DNA from: Methylobacterium pseudosasicola
GTDB lineage: Bacteria > Pseudomonadota > Alphaproteobacteria > Rhizobiales > Beijerinckiaceae
Assembly (NCBI RefSeq): GCF_900114535.1
Contig: NZ_FOTK01000039.1
Coordinates: 1-55,969, forward strand
Direction: 5' to 3'
DNA length: 55,969 bases
In this document: positions 25,347 through 33,867 of the stretch, in pieces
How positions within the stretch are numbered: the stretch's first letter is position 1
Layout: every line of letters begins with the position of its first letter
Position numbers and translations under genes: made by a program
Notes under the pieces: model-generated
The model's database searches: none
What the model was told of the DNA's origin: nothing
What the model saw: only the letters and a program-made list of their open reading frames with translations

Positions 25347-25913
25347 GTGCGTGGACATCGGCGTGAGCGGCCCGGACTCGTCCGCGTGACCTTGGGCGAG
25401 ATCCGCGTCCGCGTGCTGGTCGGCGACCGCCGCCGGGGCCAACTACTCGTCGGCCCGGCCGTGATCCCCTGCGCCCTCGGGGCGGGCGGCATCGTCTGCG
25501 ACAAGCGCGAGGGCGACGGCGGCTCGCCGCGCGGGCGCTTCCGCCTGCGGGGGGGCGCCTACCGGTCGGACCATCTCGGCCTGCGCCCGCGCACGGCCCT
25601 GCCGCTCCGGGCGACCCGGCCCGATGACGGCTGGTGCGACGAGAGCCGGGACCGCCGCTACAACCGGCCGATCCGCCTGCCGGCCCCGGGCATCAGCGCC
25701 GAGTCGATGTGGCGCCCGGACGGGCTCTACGACGTGGTGATCGACCTCGACTACAACCGCGCCCCGATCCGGAAGGGGCGCGGCTCGGCGATCTTCCTGC
25801 ACATCGCCCGCGACGGCTACCGGCCCACCGAGGGCTGCGTGGCACTGGCCCGGGCGGACCTGCTCCGGCTGCTCCGGCGCCTCGGCCCGCGCACGCATCT
25901 GCGGATCGGGTGA
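25347..25913 (+). CDS. L,D-transpeptidase (YkuD-domain) family protein
   Basis: A 188-residue protein with the YkuD catalytic core: HIARDGYRPTEGCVAL, where H152 and C164 are the catalytic pair. The family makes 3-3 peptidoglycan cross-links or attaches lipoproteins. No signal peptide is visible, so export is unclear; the protein may belong to the shorter YafK-like or cytoplasmic-looking branch. A GGGGAGGGGG run at 25332-25341 precedes GTG 25347 and decides the start. An upstream extension to 25209 is in frame but lacks support. Confidence 0.8.
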   Translation: MRGHRRERPGLVRVTLGEIRVRVLVGDRRRGQLLVGPAVIPCALGAGGIVCDKREGDGGSPRGRFRLRGGAYRSDHLGLRPRTALPLRATRPDDGWCDESRDRRYNRPIRLPAPGISAESMWRPDGLYDVVIDLDYNRAPIRKGRGSAIFLHIARDGYRPTEGCVALARADLLRLLRRLGPRTHLRIG

Positions 25914-25916
25914 GGC

Positions 25917-26669
25917 TCACACCTTCCGAGTCCGAGCCCCGAAAATCGCCGTCCCGACCCGGACATGGGTGGCGCCCTGCTGGATCGCCGCCGGAAAATC
26001 CGCGCTCATGCCCATGGAGAGGATCGGCAGGTTGTGCTCCCGGGCCAGCCGGGCGAGCAGGGCGAAATGGGCCGAGGGCGGGTCCTCCGCCGGCGGGATG
26101 CACATCAAGCCCTGGATCGCGAGCCCGTGGGTGTCGCGGCACTCGGCCAGAAGGGTGGCGAGCTGGTCCGGCAGGACCCCGCCCTTCTGCGGCTCGGCGC
26201 CGGTATTGACCTGGATCAGCAGCTTCGGGGCGCGGCCCGAGCGCTCGATCTCCTTGGCGAGCGCCGCCGCAAGCGACAGCCGGTCGAGGGAGTGGATCAC
26301 GTCGAACAGGGCCACAGCCTCACGGGCCTTGTTGGATTGCAGCGGTCCGACGAGATGCAATTCGACATCCGGGTAGCGGGCGCGCAGGTCCGGCCATTTC
26401 GCGGTGGATTCCTGGACGTAGTTCTCCCCGAACACCCGGTGCCCCGCCTCCAGGGCCGGGACGATGCCCGCCGCCGGCACGGTCTTGGAGACCGCCACGA
26501 GCTGCACCGCCGCCGGATCGCGATCCGAATCCTCGGCCGCCTGCGCGATGGCGGCCCGGACCTCGGCGAGCCCGGCGGCGACATCGGCCTCGCCGACCGG
26601 CAGCTTGGCGGTCGGCTGCCCCATCCCGTCCGTGGGGGGGGCATTCGAGTCGGTGATCGCGTCGTCCAT
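25917..26669 (-). CDS. PLP homeostasis protein (YggS/PLPBP family)
   Basis: Pyridoxal-phosphate-binding protein of 250 residues that helps keep free PLP low; it has no known enzymatic reaction. The fold-type III barrel shows VAVSKTVPA with the PLP-linked Lys62, FGENYVQE, HLVGPLQSNK and LSMGMSADF, the family signature. Start ATG 26669 is chosen; 19 more residues are open upstream but the sequence is not typical. It is tail to tail with the L,D-transpeptidase gene. Confidence 0.92.
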   Translation of the reverse strand: MDDAITDSNAPPTDGMGQPTAKLPVGEADVAAGLAEVRAAIAQAAEDSDRDPAAVQLVAVSKTVPAAGIVPALEAGHRVFGENYVQESTAKWPDLRARYPDVELHLVGPLQSNKAREAVALFDVIHSLDRLSLAAALAKEIERSGRAPKLLIQVNTGAEPQKGGVLPDQLATLLAECRDTHGLAIQGLMCIPPAEDPPSAHFALLARLAREHNLPILSMGMSADFPAAIQQGATHVRVGTAIFGARTRKV

Positions 26670-26727
26670 CGCGTGCCTGTCCTGTCGCTGCCGGACCCGT
26701 CCCAGGAGAAGGGTGATCCAACCCACC

Positions 26728-26853
26728 CCCTCATCCTGAGGTGCCCGGCGATCGAAGATCGCTGGGCCTCGAAGGAGCCCTCCAGGGATCGCGCGGCCGG
26801 CTGGAGGCCTCCTTCGAGGTCTCCGCTTCGCTCCGCCGCCTCAGGATGAGGGG
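26728..26853. repeat. Long nested hairpin repeat, copy 2 (CCTCATCCTGAGG type)
   Basis: The same 14-bp outer arms as at 14930-15047 flank 126 bp here. The inner arms are also the same (CCTCGAAGGAG with CTCCTTCGAGG), as is the centre CTCCAGGGATCGCGCGG. The sequence between the outer and inner arms differs (CGGCGATCGAAGATCGC here), which is itself a small palindrome. It lies upstream of both leuS and the PLPBP gene. Confidence 0.85.
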
Positions 26854-27044
26854 GATGGGTGGGACCGACCTGATGCGGGCCCTCTCATGAATCGTGTGCT
26901 GCCCGCCGACCTATGCCGTTGCGCGTCCCGCGCAAGCCCGGAGCCATGCATCCGTTGACCGGCTCCGGCGCAGATATGCTACTGGGCCGCAACGTGCCGC
27001 GGCTTTCCCCGATCAGCCGCCGAGCCCCTGACCCAGCCGGATCC

Positions 27045-29627
27045 ATGACCAGCACCGCCCCCTCCGCCGTCGAGCGCTACAACGCCAAGGATGCCGAGCC
27101 CCGCTGGCAGGCCGCCTGGGCGGAGCAGAAGCTGTTCGAGACCGACAACGCCGACCCGCGTCCGAAATACTACGTGCTGGAGATGTTCCCGTACCCGTCG
27201 GGGCGGATCCATATGGGCCACGTGCGCAACTACGCGATGGGCGACGTGGTCGCCCGCTACAAGCGCGCCCGGGGCTTCAACGTGCTCCACCCGATGGGCT
27301 GGGACGCGTTCGGGCTGCCGGCCGAGAACGCCGCCATGGAGCGCAAGGTCAACCCGCGGGACTGGACCTACGCCAACATCGCCTCGATGCGCGACCAGCT
27401 GAAGGCCATGGGCCTGTCGCTCGACTGGAGCCGGGAGATCGCGACCTGCGATCCCGATTACTACAAGCACCAGCAGCGCATGTTCCTGGACTTCCTGGAC
27501 AAGGGTCTGGTGACCCGGCGCACCGCCAAGGTGAACTGGGACCCGGTGGATCACACCGTGCTGGCCAACGAGCAGGTGATCGACGGGCGCGGCTGGCGTT
27601 CCGGCGCCCTGGTCGAGCAGCGCGAGCTGACCCAGTGGTTCTTCAAGATCACCGATTTCGCCGAGGACCTGCTCACCGCCCTGGACGGTCTGGATCGCTG
27701 GCCGGAAAAAGTCCGGCTGATGCAGAAGAACTGGATCGGCCGCTCCGAGGGGTTGGAAGTCCGGTTCGCCCTGGCCCGGCCACCGGCCGGCGCGGCCGAG
27801 TCCGTGACGGTCTACACCACAAGGCCCGACACGCTGTTCGGCGCCCGGTTCCTGGCGATCGCCGCCGACCATCCGCTGGCCGCGACCTTGGCGGCCAACA
27901 ATCCCGACCTCCAGGGCTTTATCGAGGAATGCCGGCGCACCGGCACCGCCCAGGCGGCGATCGACACTGCGGAAAAACTCGGCTTCGACACCGGTCTCAC
28001 CGTGCGCCATCCCCTCGATCCGGCCTGGGAGCTGCCGGTCTACGTCGCGAATTTCGTACTGATGGACTACGGCACCGGCGCGGTGTTCGGCTGCCCGGCG
28101 CACGACCAGCGCGACCTCGACTTTTCCAACAAGTACGGGCTCGGCAACGTCCCGGTGGTCTGCCCCGAGGGGCAGGATCCGGAAGCCTTCCTGATCACCA
28201 CCACCGCCTATGTCGAGGACGGGCGGATGATCAATTCGCGCTTCCTCAACGGCATGACCACCGACGAGGCGTTCGAGGCCGTGGCGCGCCGGCTGGAAGC
28301 GGAGGGAGTCGCCAGGCGCAAGGTCCAGTTCCGCCTGCGCGACTGGGGCGTCTCGCGCCAGCGCTACTGGGGCTGCCCAATCCCGATCATCCATTGCGAG
28401 AGCTGCGGCCCGGTGCCCGTGCCGGTGCCGGATCTGCCGGTGAAGCTGCCGGAAGAGGTGTCCTTCGACCAGCCCGGCAACCCGCTGGAGCGGGACCAGG
28501 CCTGGCGCAACGTGCCGTGCCCGAAATGCGGTGCGCCGGCCCGGCGCGAGACCGACACGATGGACACGTTCGTCGATTCGTCCTGGTACTACGCCCGCTT
28601 CACGGCGCCCTGGCTCACCGACGCCCCCACCGACCGGGCCACGGTCGATCGCTGGCTGGCGGTGGACCAGTATATCGGCGGCATCGAGCACGCGATCCTG
28701 CACCTGCTCTACGCCCGGTTCTTCATGCGGGCCATGCGCGAGACCGGCTGGGCCGGCGTCTCCGAGCCCTTCGCCGGCCTGTTCACGCAGGGCATGGTCG
28801 TCCACGAGACCTACAAGGACGCGGCCGGCGCCTGGGTGCCGCCGGCCGAAATCCGCTTCTCCACCGAGGAGGGCGAGCGCCGCGCGTTTCACGTGAAAAC
28901 TCAGGCGCCGGTCGCGATCGGCCCGATCGAGAAGATGTCGAAGTCCAAGAAGAACGTGGTCGATCCGGACGACATCATCGCGAGCTACGGGGCAGACACG
29001 GCGCGCTGGTTCGTGCTCTCGGATTCGCCGCCCGAGCGCGACGTGATCTGGAGCGAGGAGGGCGTGCAGGGCGCGGCCCGGTTCATCCAGAAGGTCTGGC
29101 GCCTGGTCAACGCCGCCCAGGCGGCAACCGGCGACGGCGCCGCCGACCTCGCCCTGCGCAAGGCCGCCCACCGGGCCCTGGCCGCCGTGCAGGACGATAT
29201 CGAGCGCCTGCGCTTCAATCGCTGCGTCGCCCATATCTACACCCTGGCCAACGCCCTCGAGGACGGGCTCCGAGGTCCGGTCTCCCGCGCCGCGGCGACG
29301 GAGGCGGCCGGCATCCTGGTGCAGCTCATCGCCCCGATGATGCCGCACCTGGCCGAGGAATGCTGGACGGCGCTGGGCCGCTCCGGCCTTACCGCGCAGG
29401 CCCCGTGGCCGGAGGCGGAAGCCGGGCTCCTGGTCGAAGACGAGATCACCCTGCCGGTCCAGATCAACGGCAAGAAGCGCGCGGACGTGACCGTGCCCCG
29501 CGACGCCGACGCCAAGGCGGTGGAAGCCGCCACCCTCGCGCTGGAGCCGGTGCAAAAAATCCTGGAGGGCAAGCCGCCGCGCAAGGTGATCGTCGTCCCG
29601 GGGCGGATCGTGAATCTGGTGGTGTGA
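27045..29627 (+). CDS. leuS: Leucyl-tRNA synthetase
   Basis: Class I aminoacyl-tRNA synthetase of 860 residues. The HIGH-type motif reads HMGH (56-59), KMSKS lies at 630-634, and the CP1 editing domain includes YTTRPDTLFGARF and the conserved HPLDP. ATG 27045 gives the usual length; the frame is open to 26913. The N-terminus TAPSAVERYNAKDAEPRWQ is standard. The 191 bp between the repeat at 26853 and this start hold no obvious T-box or attenuator. A parS-like core lies inside the gene at 28885-28900. Confidence 0.97.
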   Translation: MTSTAPSAVERYNAKDAEPRWQAAWAEQKLFETDNADPRPKYYVLEMFPYPSGRIHMGHVRNYAMGDVVARYKRARGFNVLHPMGWDAFGLPAENAAMERKVNPRDWTYANIASMRDQLKAMGLSLDWSREIATCDPDYYKHQQRMFLDFLDKGLVTRRTAKVNWDPVDHTVLANEQVIDGRGWRSGALVEQRELTQWFFKITDFAEDLLTALDGLDRWPEKVRLMQKNWIGRSEGLEVRFALARPPAGAAESVTVYTTRPDTLFGARFLAIAADHPLAATLAANNPDLQGFIEECRRTGTAQAAIDTAEKLGFDTGLTVRHPLDPAWELPVYVANFVLMDYGTGAVFGCPAHDQRDLDFSNKYGLGNVPVVCPEGQDPEAFLITTTAYVEDGRMINSRFLNGMTTDEAFEAVARRLEAEGVARRKVQFRLRDWGVSRQRYWGCPIPIIHCESCGPVPVPVPDLPVKLPEEVSFDQPGNPLERDQAWRNVPCPKCGAPARRETDTMDTFVDSSWYYARFTAPWLTDAPTDRATVDRWLAVDQYIGGIEHAILHLLYARFFMRAMRETGWAGVSEPFAGLFTQGMVVHETYKDAAGAWVPPAEIRFSTEEGERRAFHVKTQAPVAIGPIEKMSKSKKNVVDPDDIIASYGADTARWFVLSDSPPERDVIWSEEGVQGAARFIQKVWRLVNAAQAATGDGAADLALRKAAHRALAAVQDDIERLRFNRCVAHIYTLANALEDGLRGPVSRAAATEAAGILVQLIAPMMPHLAEECWTALGRSGLTAQAPWPEAEAGLLVEDEITLPVQINGKKRADVTVPRDADAKAVEAATLALEPVQKILEGKPPRKVIVVPGRIVNLVV

Positions 29628-29637
29628 TGATCGCCCG

Positions 29638-29925
29638 ATGCCCGCGCCGGCCTTCACCTACACACGCCATGCGCGGGAGAACCTGATCGACCGGGGGATC
29701 GCGAGCGAGCTGGTCGAACGCACGATCCTCGCGCCGGAGGCGACCGAACCGGACCCACGATATCCCGAGCGCGTGCGGGCCTACCGTGCCTGGCCTGAGC
29801 ACGGGGGCCGCGTGCTCCGGCTCGTTTACGTCGAGGAGCTAGCGTTGACTTACCGGGTCATCACGCTCTTCCTGGATCGCGGCTGGAGGCGAAGACGTGA
29901 AAGTCCGATACGATCCGGAGGCTGA
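29638..29925 (+). CDS. DUF4258 protein, possible toxin of a two-gene module
   Basis: 95-residue basic protein with the DUF4258 pattern: YTRHARENLIDRGIASELVERTI near the start, then RVLRLVYVEE and YRVITLF. This resembles the small RelE/BrnT-like fold. It begins 10 bp after leuS. The last 29 bp overlap the next gene, so the two are translated together. DUF4258 and DUF2283 genes are often neighbours and are suspected toxin-antitoxin pairs, but activity is not shown. Confidence 0.78.
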   Translation: MPAPAFTYTRHARENLIDRGIASELVERTILAPEATEPDPRYPERVRAYRAWPEHGGRVLRLVYVEELALTYRVITLFLDRGWRRRRESPIRSGG

Positions 29926-30094
29926 TGCCCTGTATCTGCGCCTCGCCGACGCCCCCGTGAGCGAGAGCGAGGAGGTGCGGCCGGGGATCGTCCTGGATTT
30001 CGACGCGGAGGGCCGTGTCGTCGCCATCGAGATCCTCGACACGAAGGATCATCTCGCGGCTGGGGTTGATCTGGCCCAGCTCACGGCCGCCTGA
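29897..30094 (+). CDS. DUF2283 protein, possible antitoxin partner
   Basis: 65 residues starting at GTG 29897, with a GGAGG ribosome-binding site just upstream. It matches DUF2283 along its length: VRYDPEADALYLRLAD, GIVLDFDAEGRVVAIEIL and a short helix. The acidic character fits a partner of the basic DUF4258 protein it overlaps. Role inferred from gene pairing only. Confidence 0.8.
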   Translation: MKVRYDPEADALYLRLADAPVSESEEVRPGIVLDFDAEGRVVAIEILDTKDHLAAGVDLAQLTAA

Positions 30095-30102
30095 ATAGCG
30101 GC

Positions 30103-30885
30103 TCATGGCGCTGCCAGCCCGGCATCTTGCCCGTTTGCCTCCAGGCTCCGCGCGATGAATCCATCCGCCTTCGCCCACGCGAGAAACTTGGCCAGATAAG
30201 CTGCCCCCGCATCCCGGCCGACCGGCAGGCCCATCGCTTGCGGAATCGCCATGAAATGCCCCGGCAGCAGCCGCACCTCCTTGTGTGCGGCCGCGTAGGC
30301 GGCGAGCGGCTGATGGACCCCGGCGGCGACGTCGAGGCCGTCCCGGGCGAAGGCCGTGATCGCCTCGGCCGAGGTCGGCGCCCGCACCAGGGTGGCGTGG
30401 CGCAGCGCGCGAGTCAGGAACAGGTCGTAGGCGCTGCCGCGACCCACCGAGACGCGCACGCCGTCGCGATCGACCGCCTCCGCGGTCCGGATCGACGAGG
30501 CGGCCGGCACGAGGTAGCTGCCGGCGATCAGCACGTAGGGCGCGGTGAAGGCGATACCCTCGGCGCGCTTCGGGTCGATCGCCAGGAAGCCAATGTCCCA
30601 GGTCCCGGATCCGGCCGAGCCCGAAACGGCGCCCGCTCCGGGGAAGGTCACGAAGGCCACCGGCACGCCGAGTTTCTGCGCCAGCGCCCGGGCGAGATCG
30701 ACCGAGACGCCAGCCGGGCCGTCCGCTCCGGACCGGGCCAGAACCGGATTGCCGAGGTTGATCGCCGCCCGCAGCGTGCCGGTGGGGGCGAGGTCGTGCA
30801 GGATCGCGGGCGAGGGCGTCATCCGGGGCTCCGCATGGGCCGGGGCGGAGACGAGCAGGGCGCACAGGGCCGCGGCGATCCGCAT
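30103..30885 (-). CDS. Amino-acid-type ABC transporter substrate-binding protein (SBP_bac_3)
   Basis: Periplasmic protein of 260 residues with a signal peptide (cut near AHA-EPR). It follows the family-3 layout: GTLRAAINLGNPVLAR, GVSVDLARALAQKLGVPVAFV, WDIGFLAIDPKRAEGIAFTAPYVLI and GLDVAAGVHQPLAAYA. No permease or ATPase gene is adjacent, so it is an orphan; it could serve a transporter elsewhere or act in sensing. Confidence 0.87.
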   Translation of the reverse strand: MRIAAALCALLVSAPAHAEPRMTPSPAILHDLAPTGTLRAAINLGNPVLARSGADGPAGVSVDLARALAQKLGVPVAFVTFPGAGAVSGSAGSGTWDIGFLAIDPKRAEGIAFTAPYVLIAGSYLVPAASSIRTAEAVDRDGVRVSVGRGSAYDLFLTRALRHATLVRAPTSAEAITAFARDGLDVAAGVHQPLAAYAAAHKEVRLLPGHFMAIPQAMGLPVGRDAGAAYLAKFLAWAKADGFIARSLEANGQDAGLAAP

Positions 30886-30914
30886 GGTCAGTCCCGTTTC
30901 AAGAGCACGCGCGC

Positions 30915-31664
30915 TCAAGCCTGTTTCTGGCCTCCGCCCGCCACCCGCCGGCGCCCGCGGGCCAGCATGTTGAGGCCTTCCACAGCGGCCGAGAACGCCA
31001 TGGCGGTGTAGATGTAGCCCTTCGGCACATGCGCCCCGAACCCTTCCGCGATCAGCGTCATGCCGATCATGATCAGGAAGCCCAGCGCCAGCATCACCAC
31101 GGTCGGGTTGCGGGCGATGAAGGCCGAGAGCGGCTCGGCCGCGACCAGCATGACGATCACCGCCACCACCACGGCCACCATCATCACCGGCACGTGCTCG
31201 GTCATGCCCACCGCGGTGATGATCGAGTCGATCGAGAAGACGAGGTCGAGGAGCAGGATCTGGCCGATCGCCGCGCCGAACCCGATCGAGCCGCCGGCCG
31301 GCTTGGTGTCGGTGGTATCGGGATCGACGCTGTGATGGATCTCCTTGGTGGCCTTCCACAGCAGGAACAGGCCGCCGCCGATCAGGATCAGGTCGCGCCA
31401 GGAGAAGTCCTGGCCCAGCACCGAGAAGACCGGCTCGGTCAGGTGCACGATGAACGCGACCGTGCCCAGAAGCCCGAGCCGCAGGATCAGGGCCAGCCCG
31501 ATCCCGATCCGCCGCGCCCGGGTCTGCTGGTCCGCCGGCAGCTTGTTGGTCAGGATCGAGATGAAGATCAGGTTGTCGACGCCGAGCACGACTTCCATCA
31601 CCACGAGGGTCGCGAGGGCGACCCAGACGGCCGGCTGGCTGGCGAGCTGGATTAGGTCGGTCAC
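30915..31664 (-). CDS. TerC-family integral membrane protein
   Basis: 249 residues with about seven helices. The TerC motifs EVVLGVDNLIFISIL and DLVFSIDSIITAVG carry the paired Asp that may bind metal or tellurite-related ions. TerC-like proteins help load manganese or protect exported metalloproteins. Start GTG 31664 overlaps the stop of the lipid kinase gene upstream, so the two are coupled. Confidence 0.88.
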   Translation of the reverse strand: MTDLIQLASQPAVWVALATLVVMEVVLGVDNLIFISILTNKLPADQQTRARRIGIGLALILRLGLLGTVAFIVHLTEPVFSVLGQDFSWRDLILIGGGLFLLWKATKEIHHSVDPDTTDTKPAGGSIGFGAAIGQILLLDLVFSIDSIITAVGMTEHVPVMMVAVVVAVIVMLVAAEPLSAFIARNPTVVMLALGFLIMIGMTLIAEGFGAHVPKGYIYTAMAFSAAVEGLNMLARGRRRVAGGGQKQA

Positions 31665-32632
31665 GGGTCGGGCGTCTCGCTGGTCGGGAACAGGCGACTG
31701 CCGAGGGTGGTGAGGTCGAACGGACCGGGCCGGCTCGCCGGCTCGGGGGCGAAGACCCGGAGGATTTTCGGAAAAACCTTGAAATGCGCGGGGGTGTGCG
31801 TGGTCAGCTCGCCATCGGTGTTCACCGGCCGGGGCTTGCGCGTGGAGATCGTGATCTCCCGAGTCTGGAAGGCGCGCACGTCGGCCGCGCGCCCATGGGT
31901 GCCCCGGCGCAGGGCCGGCAGGAGCGCGATCAGCCGCCACCAGTGGGTGACTTCCAGGCTGTAGAAATCGAGCTTGCCGTCGTCGACCGTGGCGGTCTCC
32001 TCGACGGTCATGCCGCCGCCGTAATGCCGGCCGTTGCCGACCGAGACCTGGATCGTCGTCACCTTCTCAACCGTGCCGTCATGCTCGATCGTGACGGTGA
32101 ACGGCCGCACCCGGCGCAGGACCCGGATGGCCGCGACCGCGTAGCCCAGCACCCCCCAGGTCTTCTTGGATTCGGCGGTCAGCTCGCCCGCGAGCTCGGC
32201 CGAGAAACCGATGCTGGCGACGTTAAAATAATAGTGGCCGTTGACCCAGCCGAGATCGACCGGCCGCGCCTCCGCCGTCGGGATGAACCGGGCCGCCGCC
32301 AGGGGATCGAGCGGCAGGCCGAGGGAGCGGGCGAGGTCGTTGGCCGTGCCCAGCGGCAGGATCGCCAGCGGCAGGCCGCTCTCCACCAGGGCAGGTGCGG
32401 CCGTGTTCATGGTGCCGTCGCCGCCGCCGAGGATCACCAAGTCGACATCCTTGGCCTTGGCGTGGGCGCGGATCTCGTCGCGGCAATCGGCGTCCGGGGG
32501 CGGCTCCACAGGCTCGATGCCGCCGGCCCGAAGGATTCCCCGCACCTCGTCGAGGTCGAGGCTGCCGTTGCGGGCTTTGGCATTGCAGATCAGCAGCGCC
32601 CGGCGCGGGCTCGCGCTCATGCTCGCGCTCAT
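31661..32632 (-). CDS. Diacylglycerol/lipid kinase family protein (YegS/DgkB-type)
   Basis: 323-residue soluble kinase. The nucleotide-binding motif GGGDGT lies at 69-74 (VDLVILGGGDGTMN), followed by LPLGTANDLARSL, the second family signature, and a C-terminal beta domain (FDFYSLEV-like and FKVFPKILRV). It may phosphorylate diacylglycerol or a related lipid. ATG 32632 follows GGGGGCGG; ATG 32620 is a close alternative. It ends overlapping the TerC gene. Confidence 0.88.
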   Translation of the reverse strand: MSASMSASPRRALLICNAKARNGSLDLDEVRGILRAGGIEPVEPPPDADCRDEIRAHAKAKDVDLVILGGGDGTMNTAAPALVESGLPLAILPLGTANDLARSLGLPLDPLAAARFIPTAEARPVDLGWVNGHYYFNVASIGFSAELAGELTAESKKTWGVLGYAVAAIRVLRRVRPFTVTIEHDGTVEKVTTIQVSVGNGRHYGGGMTVEETATVDDGKLDFYSLEVTHWWRLIALLPALRRGTHGRAADVRAFQTREITISTRKPRPVNTDGELTTHTPAHFKVFPKILRVFAPEPASRPGPFDLTTLGSRLFPTSETPDP

Positions 32633-32910
32633 GGCCGCCCCCGATGCGTCTGCGGGGTCGCCTCGGTCTCGGGTCGGGCCACGGGAACCTCGATGCGCAG
32701 GGCGAAAAAAAGCCTGAAACCGGTGACGGCCAAGATTGTCCCCACTTGGTAGCGAAACGGACGAACGCAACCCCGTCATCCACGCAATCCCCGGCTGGTG
32801 CCGGCTCTGCGAATCGGCAGAGTCGGAAGCGCGCCCACAACACCGGTGGAACCCCTTCGGCCTCTGGGCGCGTTCTCGTCACGTCCGCCCCGGCCGCCAG
32901 GAAGGCACCG

Positions 32911-33747
32911 ATGCCCGCCACCCAACCCACCCGACCACGTGCCCTCGCGCTCGGCGTGATCCTGCCCCTGGCCTTCGTCGGCGCCGCCTCGGCCCAGCAA
33001 GGGGCTTCCGCGCAGAGTTCCTGGGTCGATCCGCCCGCCCGTGCTTCGACCGCTGCGCCGGCCAAGGAGCCCATGAAGGCCGCGACGCAGGAGCAGCCCA
33101 AGCCGCCGGCGGACGCGAAGGCGCCGGTCCGGCAGGCGGCCAAGCCCGACCCCGCGGAGGATGCCCTGCCCAAGTCCGCCTCGACCAGGGCCGCGGCTCC
33201 GAAGCGGGCCGCCGCCCTGGAGCGTCCGCCCGTCCGCGAGACCCTGCGGCGGCACGCCGCGCATCCCCGCCGGCTCGCCGACACCCCCGCCGCCGTGGCC
33301 CCGGCCCCGGCGCCGGTCTCCGCCGAGCGGGCCGCCATCGCCCGGGCGCTCGCGGCGAACTACCTCGCCACCGTCTCCAGCACAGGCGACACGATGGTCG
33401 GTACGGCGCCGCATTTCTACGCGACGCGGGTACGCTTCTACGGGCACCCGATCACCCTGGCCGGGCTGCTGGCCGAGAAGCGCAGCTTCGTCCAGCGCTG
33501 GCCCGAGCGCCGCTACGAGCCGCGGGCGATCCAGACGGCCTGCGATTCCGAGACCTGCACGATCCGCACGATCGTGGATTTCCGCACGGCGAATCCTGGT
33601 CGCGGTGCTATCTCCACCGGGGCAGCCGAGCTGGTCCTGGAGGTCAGCTTCGCGGGCCCGCGCCCCGTGATTGTGGGCGAGACCGGACGGGTCCTGCGCC
33701 GGAGCGTGCAGGCCGGCACCCTGGCTCCCTCGCCCGGCAAGGCGTAA
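32911..33747 (+). CDS. Secreted protein of unknown function with a low-complexity N-terminal half
   Basis: 278 residues. A signal peptide ends near ASA-QQG. Residues 30-130 are rich in Ala, Pro and Lys (typical of a linker through peptidoglycan), and the C-terminal 130 residues form a compact domain: RALAANYLATVSSTGDTM, FYATRVRFYGHPIT, RRYEPRAIQTACDSETCTIRTIVDFR. Its two Cys in ACDSETC could make a disulfide. I do not recognise the domain. A ribosome-binding GGAAGG precedes ATG 32911. Confidence 0.65.
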   Translation: MPATQPTRPRALALGVILPLAFVGAASAQQGASAQSSWVDPPARASTAAPAKEPMKAATQEQPKPPADAKAPVRQAAKPDPAEDALPKSASTRAAAPKRAAALERPPVRETLRRHAAHPRRLADTPAAVAPAPAPVSAERAAIARALAANYLATVSSTGDTMVGTAPHFYATRVRFYGHPITLAGLLAEKRSFVQRWPERRYEPRAIQTACDSETCTIRTIVDFRTANPGRGAISTGAAELVLEVSFAGPRPVIVGETGRVLRRSVQAGTLAPSPGKA

Positions 33748-33823
33748 GAGCGTCTCGCACAACGCCCGACCGGGCGCCGCCCTCCGCACAGCACGGCGCA
33801 GGGGGCGTTTCGTGAGAGGCTCT
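33747..33823. repeat. Imperfect inverted repeat after the secreted-protein gene
   Basis: AGAGCGTCTCGCACAACGCCC (33747-33767, one base shared with the stop codon) and the region 33803-33823 can pair at 17 of 21 positions. The loop is about 35 bp. It may be a terminator hairpin or one copy of a dispersed repeat; no other full copy was seen in this window. Confidence 0.5.
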
Positions 33824-33867
33824 CAAGCGGATCCCGTGCGGCGCACGGCGATGCCGGGATCGGGTTT

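Noticed and set aside
26854..27044. T-box or leader-peptide attenuator before leuS
   Set aside because: No T-box sequence, run of Leu codons or terminator/antiterminator pair was visible.
26979..29657. Long open frame (892 codons) on the minus strand opposite leuS
   Set aside because: It is an antisense shadow of leuS in GC-rich DNA, has no recognisable domain, and its composition follows the complementary strand.
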